Of a stretch of DNA of 64,000 nucleotides, positions 59,430 to 64,000 are shown piece by piece. Source of the DNA: Apostichopus japonicus (taxonomy: Eukaryota; Echinodermata; Holothuroidea; Aspidochirotida; Stichopodidae); the NCBI RefSeq assembly GCF_037975245.1, contig NC_092561.1, positions 711,001 to 775,000 of the forward strand, in the 5' to 3' direction. Position 1 is the first letter of the stretch, and the number at the start of each line of letters is the position of its first letter. The notes beneath the pieces are model-generated. The model was not told where the DNA came from. It ran no database searches and worked only from the letters and a program-made list of their open reading frames with translations. A program made the translations under genes and the position numbers.

Positions 59430-60007
59430 TTACGACATTTACGACAGTGGGTGACCTACTGTATAATGTTACGTACTACAATTGTAATTGTAACATGTTT
59501 TAACTTGCGTAAATCGTCCAGAACTGTTTTCAGTCGTCGAGAACTGAACAAGTGGGCACACACCCCTCTTACACCTATACCCCTCCCCATGCAGATCCCT
59601 TCCCCAACCATAACCCCCTCTCCACCCTACTTGAATATTTTAACGTGGAAAGGGCGCCCAGAGTAGTTGATATTGAATGGATCTAGTATATGTATGCTGC
59701 TCTCAACGGATATGAATTCGTAATTATTTTGCAGTTGATATATTGTAGTTGATATATTATAATTTATTTTTAAGGAGTATATGACATGTCTCGGTGCGTG
59801 TATAGGTTATTTCTATGATTTATAAACGTTTTGCTAAACCTTCAAAATTGATACCAATGTCATGACTCGTTACTGATGCCAGTATATGTTTCATAAAAGT
59901 AACGAATTCAATGTTTACTCATTGTGTCTGTAAATTTTAAAAAACATTTTCTTTTGAAAAAATTATTTTAAAGTTTCTTTCTTATTTTTAATCGAAAAAT
60001 ATGCTTA

Positions 60008-61045
60008 CTTTGTGAGCGTATAAGTTATGTGTGTAACATGTTTTATGTGTATAACATGTGTTTACCGTGTGTTATATTTGAAACATGTGTACATCGTTAT
60101 GTTATGCTATATATAACATGTGAATACCATATTTTACGTGTATACCATGTGTAAAGCGTACACCATGTGCATACAACATGCTATGCTTATAAAATGTGTT
60201 TTCTGCGTAGCATGTGTAGACCATTTGCTTTGCTTATACAAAGTGTATACCAAATATTACTCTATACCATGTGTTTACATTGTGTTAAGTGTGTACCGGT
60301 ACCATGTCAGGGATGTGTGGGCGGCACTGGGCGGACCCGCCCAGCACTAAAGTACCGCCCAGCACTGTCTTAAAAATCGTGAATCCCGCCCAGCACTATT
60401 TCCATCTAAAATCCCGACATTCCTAACAATATATTCAACACAAATTGGGCCTATAGCCTATGACAAAATCATACAGACTAACAATGCATCAGTTACGCAT
60501 GCGAGAAACATTACTTACGGCTCTTAATCGGTCCCTGGTAAAATCTCTTTGAAACAAACTAATAACTTTTACCAGATACGTAATATATTTCACTAAAAAA
60601 CATAATAATAAAATGTAAATTGTTAGCAAAACTAGTATTGTGTATGTGCTTAAAAAGCTACACAAGTGCGAGCATTTGGCATCTGAGAATCTTCAAAAAT
60701 CGAAAAATTTCTCAAAGGGGAGGGGACACCCGCTCCCCCTTAGACCCCTCCGCCAGTGCGTCGATCAGTATTCCCGGCACTCAGAAAATCCTGGTCACAT
60801 CCCTGCATGTGTATACCATATGCTATGTGTATAGCATTTGTATATCATAAGACACATGCATACCACATGTTATGTGTAAATCATGTGTCACGTGTATGCC
60901 ATGTGTATTCCATATAAGTTACGTGCATACCATATGTTATGTGTAAATCATGTGTTACGTGCATACCATGTGCTATGTGTAAATCATGTGTACACCATGT
61001 GTAAGTCATGTGTTATTTGTATACCATGTGTATGACATGTTTTGT
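60008..61045. repeat. ATACCATGTG minisatellite, interrupted
   Basis: Degenerate units combining TATACCATGTG, TTATGTGTAAATC and CATGTGTTA occupy 60008-60307 and 60806-61045. The array is split by a hAT-like element at 60308-60805. Confidence 0.85.
60308..60805. mobile_element. hAT-like MITE inside the minisatellite
   Basis: Begins CAGGGATGTG and ends CACATCCCTG, perfect 10-bp inverted ends, 498 bp. CATGT lies directly on both sides, but because the host array is made of CATGTG words the target duplication cannot be sized. Interior CCGCCCAGCACT words occur three times near the left end. No ORF of note. Confidence 0.75.
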
Positions 61046-61466
61046 TTCTGCTGAAGAAACTCTGTCACAATGATTCCCCAAATAAATCGTCTTTATTCGA
61101 AAGTATAAAATATTAAAATGATTGTTTTCTTCATATTTGTATCTTTCTTTATATTTCAGAGATCTTTTTTATTTACGAGGAAAAGAAGAAGAAATAAATC
61201 CCCATTCCCTTTTAAGTATATGGTGAGCACTGCCCTAAAACTAACGGTACATTATAAGAGATAGTTTATGCTTCGTCCTTCTGAACTTTTCAACTTAATT
61301 CTCGGTGAAATGAAATCATAATTCTTGCTTTAAATTAATTTACACAAATCCTCCGATCTAACCTCTGTTAGTAGAATTCTGTTCTATACCAATGAGTATA
61401 TATAATTCTACTGTTGGTACTACTGCATGTATGGCTCTTTTTTATTTTGTATGAAAAGTCACCCAA

Positions 61467-61750
61467 GAAAGAACCTGGACACGTAAACCAAACAACCAAA
61501 CGACTGATGCGCTCTCAACCCCACCCCCTGGCATCGAGACTGTGACTGTGTTATCATAGTCAGGTGTCTATCACGATTCCTTCTATAGAAGGGGAACATA
61601 ATGCTACACATGATACTTTTTAAGAAAAGACACCCACCTTAGAACCTGTGTTAAAAACCAAACAATCAAACGACTGATCCGCTCTCAACCCCATCAGCCC
61701 CCTGGCATTGATACTGTGACTGTGTGATCATCGTCAGGTGTTAGAAAGGG

Positions 61751-61781
<31 letters not shown>

Positions 61782-61785
61782 TGCA
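61467..61785. repeat. Tandem duplication ending in (TA)n
   Basis: A ~150-bp unit with AACCAAACAAYCAAACGACT, CGCTCTCAACCCCA, ACTGTGACTGTGT and GTCAGGTGT occurs at about 61467 and again at about 61630. The second copy runs into (TA)n at 61755-61781. The word GGACACGTAAACCAAACAAC also occurs near 53077. Confidence 0.8.
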
Positions 61786-62714
61786 TATGGCTATTAGAAA
61801 TACAGACCATTATTGAAAGCTATCGAAAACTCATGGCCTTAGCAATTTACGCTGCACTTTTAAAATTGTAAAGAAGGCTATGTATGGTAATGCGACACAT
61901 TTGTACGGAGATTTTAAGGTGACATAAATATATAAATATAAATAAGTCTTGTGTTTGATTTCCAAGGTTATGTATAATGTTCAGATATTAACGCATTAAA
62001 AATCTTGTTTCCGAAGATTTAAAATCCTTCGTGCTCAGATATTCCACTATTAAGCTCTTTTATATGAATGTGTGATGATTTTTTGTATATTCAGATATTC
62101 AAATATTAAAATGTTGCAGCTAATTAATCTGAACCGGCATTTTTTTGATGTAAATCAGTTAGATATTTAAGCATATGAATAAGGGAATGACTTATAATAA
62201 GCAGATATTTAAATATCAATATATTCTTTATCCCGGTTTTTGAATTTTTAACATATTAAGTTTACTGTCTAGGATATGAATATTAATCGTCAGGTGGTTT
62301 ATAAATATTATTTTGTTGTAGCTCCGGAATATCTCAATTTCTTAATGTCAAGATATTGACTCAATGTTGTTATTTCTTCCAAAACTTCCATTATCTAGAT
62401 CTCTTAAAAGATACTTGAAATGCTGCACCCTGTATCTGAATATCCGAATCTCACCTTAAACGCTCCGTACCGTCCGCAACGCTCTGATGGTATTTGGAAT
62501 AGATCTTGAGCTGTAGGTCTGTTTAGGAAATTAGTTCTTCGGCGGAGGTATTTCAAGCGCATACATTCACACTGCACGATCTACATCCGAGGCACATAAA
62601 AAAAATATTAATAATAATAATTTACTCCTATTTGAAAATTTATCGAAAATGATTTTAACATCTGTCAGGGTCAAAGTCAGTCAGTCTCATATTAAATTGC
62701 GCAAGGTCTCACCA
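61786..62714. other. No recognised gene
   Basis: AT-rich sequence with repeated CAGATATT and AAATATT words; nothing codable. Confidence 0.45.
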
Positions 62715-62785
62715 CAGTCGTCGTGTAGTGGTTAATTTCAGCTATACCCCCACAAACTTTAGATTACCGGTTCCAAATTCCAACC
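62715..62785 (+). mobile_element. Degenerate tRNA-like SINE head
   Basis: GTCGTGTAGTGGTTA resembles a tRNA box A, and GGTTCCAAATTCC about 45 nt later resembles box B. The stems are largely eroded. The following ~150 bp may be the SINE body, but no second copy is present to define it. Confidence 0.35.
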
Positions 62786-62789
62786 AAGC

Positions 62790-64000
62790 AGGAACCATTT
62801 GCTTCTTGGTTGATTAAAATGAAATTCCATCTTCGGCGAGATGAGTTTTCTGTCTGTCCGTGGGAAGTAGAGACTCTTCCAGTGGTTTCGAGACAACGTG
62901 GTTGGTCTGAATTCTGATGACAGACCCAGGAGCAGGAATGGGTGGGGTAATTAATATTACAATTAGGGGTAAGCCAAGGCCCCGGGGTCAAATAGGAGCC
63001 TCGAGAAATATGGGATAAGAATAATGTATCCTCATTTTCATAATACGCATGAGGAATCTTGAATACCCTACCCCCCATCCCAAAACGAAGGTGCGCGGTA
63101 ATATAATTGTCCCGGGGGACCGATATGGTTCTCCACGCCCCTGAGTCCAATTGGCATTTCTACACCCCTTTTATGTTTTAGAGGTATGATCATCTAAACT
63201 TCAGTGGTCGAAAATGGTTGTAAGGCTTTTTTTTTGTCTAGCATATACAGCCCAATAGGTGGGCAGTTCATAGGCAAAGCACGACACATACAACGGGGTG
63301 GGGGGGGGGAAGAGAAGTTATGTAATGTCAGTGGCGGCAGCATTTATATCCTGCAGTAACTAGTGTTATATCTGCAGTTCTTGCAAGTGAGAGCCAATCA
63401 GTTGTGAACCGATTCATTTTAATTGGGAGGCACTGATCATAATACTGCTTAGTACGTCCTAAATAATTCAAGCAGTACGATACTAAATGCTCGAAAGAGT
63501 TTCACAAATCTTCTGTAGGGAAATTTGGATATGAGAAATGAATACTTTCAGGAAGGTGGCGCACTTCATTGCAATAATGATGCGGTGAAATGCGGATGTA
63601 TATATGTAAACGCCGAAAATAATGACAAATAAGAGAAAAAGATGGAGAGAGGAAAACTGAGTAATATGACGAAACTTTAATTTCAATAATCTCGCTGAGG
63701 ACATGACATTTTTTTCTGGTTTTAGCTTTCACATACCAAACCGTCCCTCCCTCCTTCTCCAGCCACAAACAAAGACTAGATCAACATTTCTTCCAGCTTT
63801 TGTCCGAAGCCTTTCAAACTAATTCTAAAATAGCATAATTGAAAAAAAGAAGAAGAAGAAGAATACATAAATCGATGTCTAGGACCTCATATAGCGATCG
63901 CTATTAATATTGTCACCGTTATCACCATGTACCGACGTCACCATAAAGGTCGTCGCCATCGTCATCATAATCAACACCAATGACGGATATCGTCATTACC
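62790..64000. other. No recognised gene
   Basis: A CAGGGGCGTGGAGAACC word on the - strand at about 63143 resembles a hAT-type end, and a poly-G tract lies at 63298. The 128-codon - frame at 62764-63150 has no recognisable domain. Confidence 0.4.

Noticed and set aside
62764-63150. 128-codon ORF on -
   Set aside because: No domain; it contains a hAT-like end sequence and is probably open by chance.

Overview
This window looks like AT-rich nuclear DNA of a marine invertebrate, most likely a deuterostome such as an echinoderm. The evidence is one intron-rich gene with GT-AG junctions, TTAGGG-type telomere-like sequence, a tRNA-derived SINE, THAP/TTAA DNA transposons, hAT-like ends, a CR1/L2-like LINE tail, very long (TA)n arrays and many poly-G runs. 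There is no sign of bacterial or organellar gene organisation. The taxon is inferred from repeat style, not from a recognised species marker.

The one protein-coding gene I can assemble with confidence is on the + strand, with four exons at 32929-33085, 37123-37263, 44374-44468 and 55015-55338. All junctions are GT-AG and the phases match. It gives an uninterrupted 238-residue protein with two related halves that each resemble an antibiotic-biosynthesis-monooxygenase (ABM)-type dimeric alpha+beta barrel domain. Its introns (4.0, 7.1 and 10.5 kb) hold most of the repeats between 33 and 55 kb. On the - strand between 17.2 and 20.9 kb several short exon-like segments suggest a second gene, but I could not close its reading frame and the call is tentative.

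The most interesting locus is 55457-58664: a 3.2-kb element with 19-bp terminal inverted repeats, bounded by TTAA on both sides, 122 bp after the stop codon of the ABM-like gene. It carries a decayed THAP-domain ORF starting near its left end (+) and, starting near its right end (-), a decayed gene resembling the intracellular ballast domain of P2X7 receptors. The two are convergent, and each is preceded by perfect TGACGTCA sites. A THAP domain plus TTAA targets points to the Kolobok superfamily. Shorter TTAA-bounded elements lie just upstream (52160-52522, 53557-53918, 54115-54689).

Region by region: 1-4.3 kb has no gene but a 27-bp minisatellite. 4.3-11.7 kb is a mosaic of hAT-like ends, two foldback-like loci built from GGACAANTACCCCC subrepeats, and a LINE 3' end. 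12.4-16.6 kb holds a hairpin, tandem and direct duplications and a 22-bp minisatellite. 17-21 kb holds the tentative - strand gene, with a strong palindrome just beyond its 5' side. 21-32.9 kb is mostly empty, with a hammerhead-like relic. 33-55 kb is the ABM-like gene with its repeat-filled introns. 55.4-58.7 kb is the THAP/P2X7-like transposon. 58.7-64 kb is repeats, including a hAT-like MITE inside a CATGTG-rich array. Most open frames in the window are chance or repeat-encoded and are left out.
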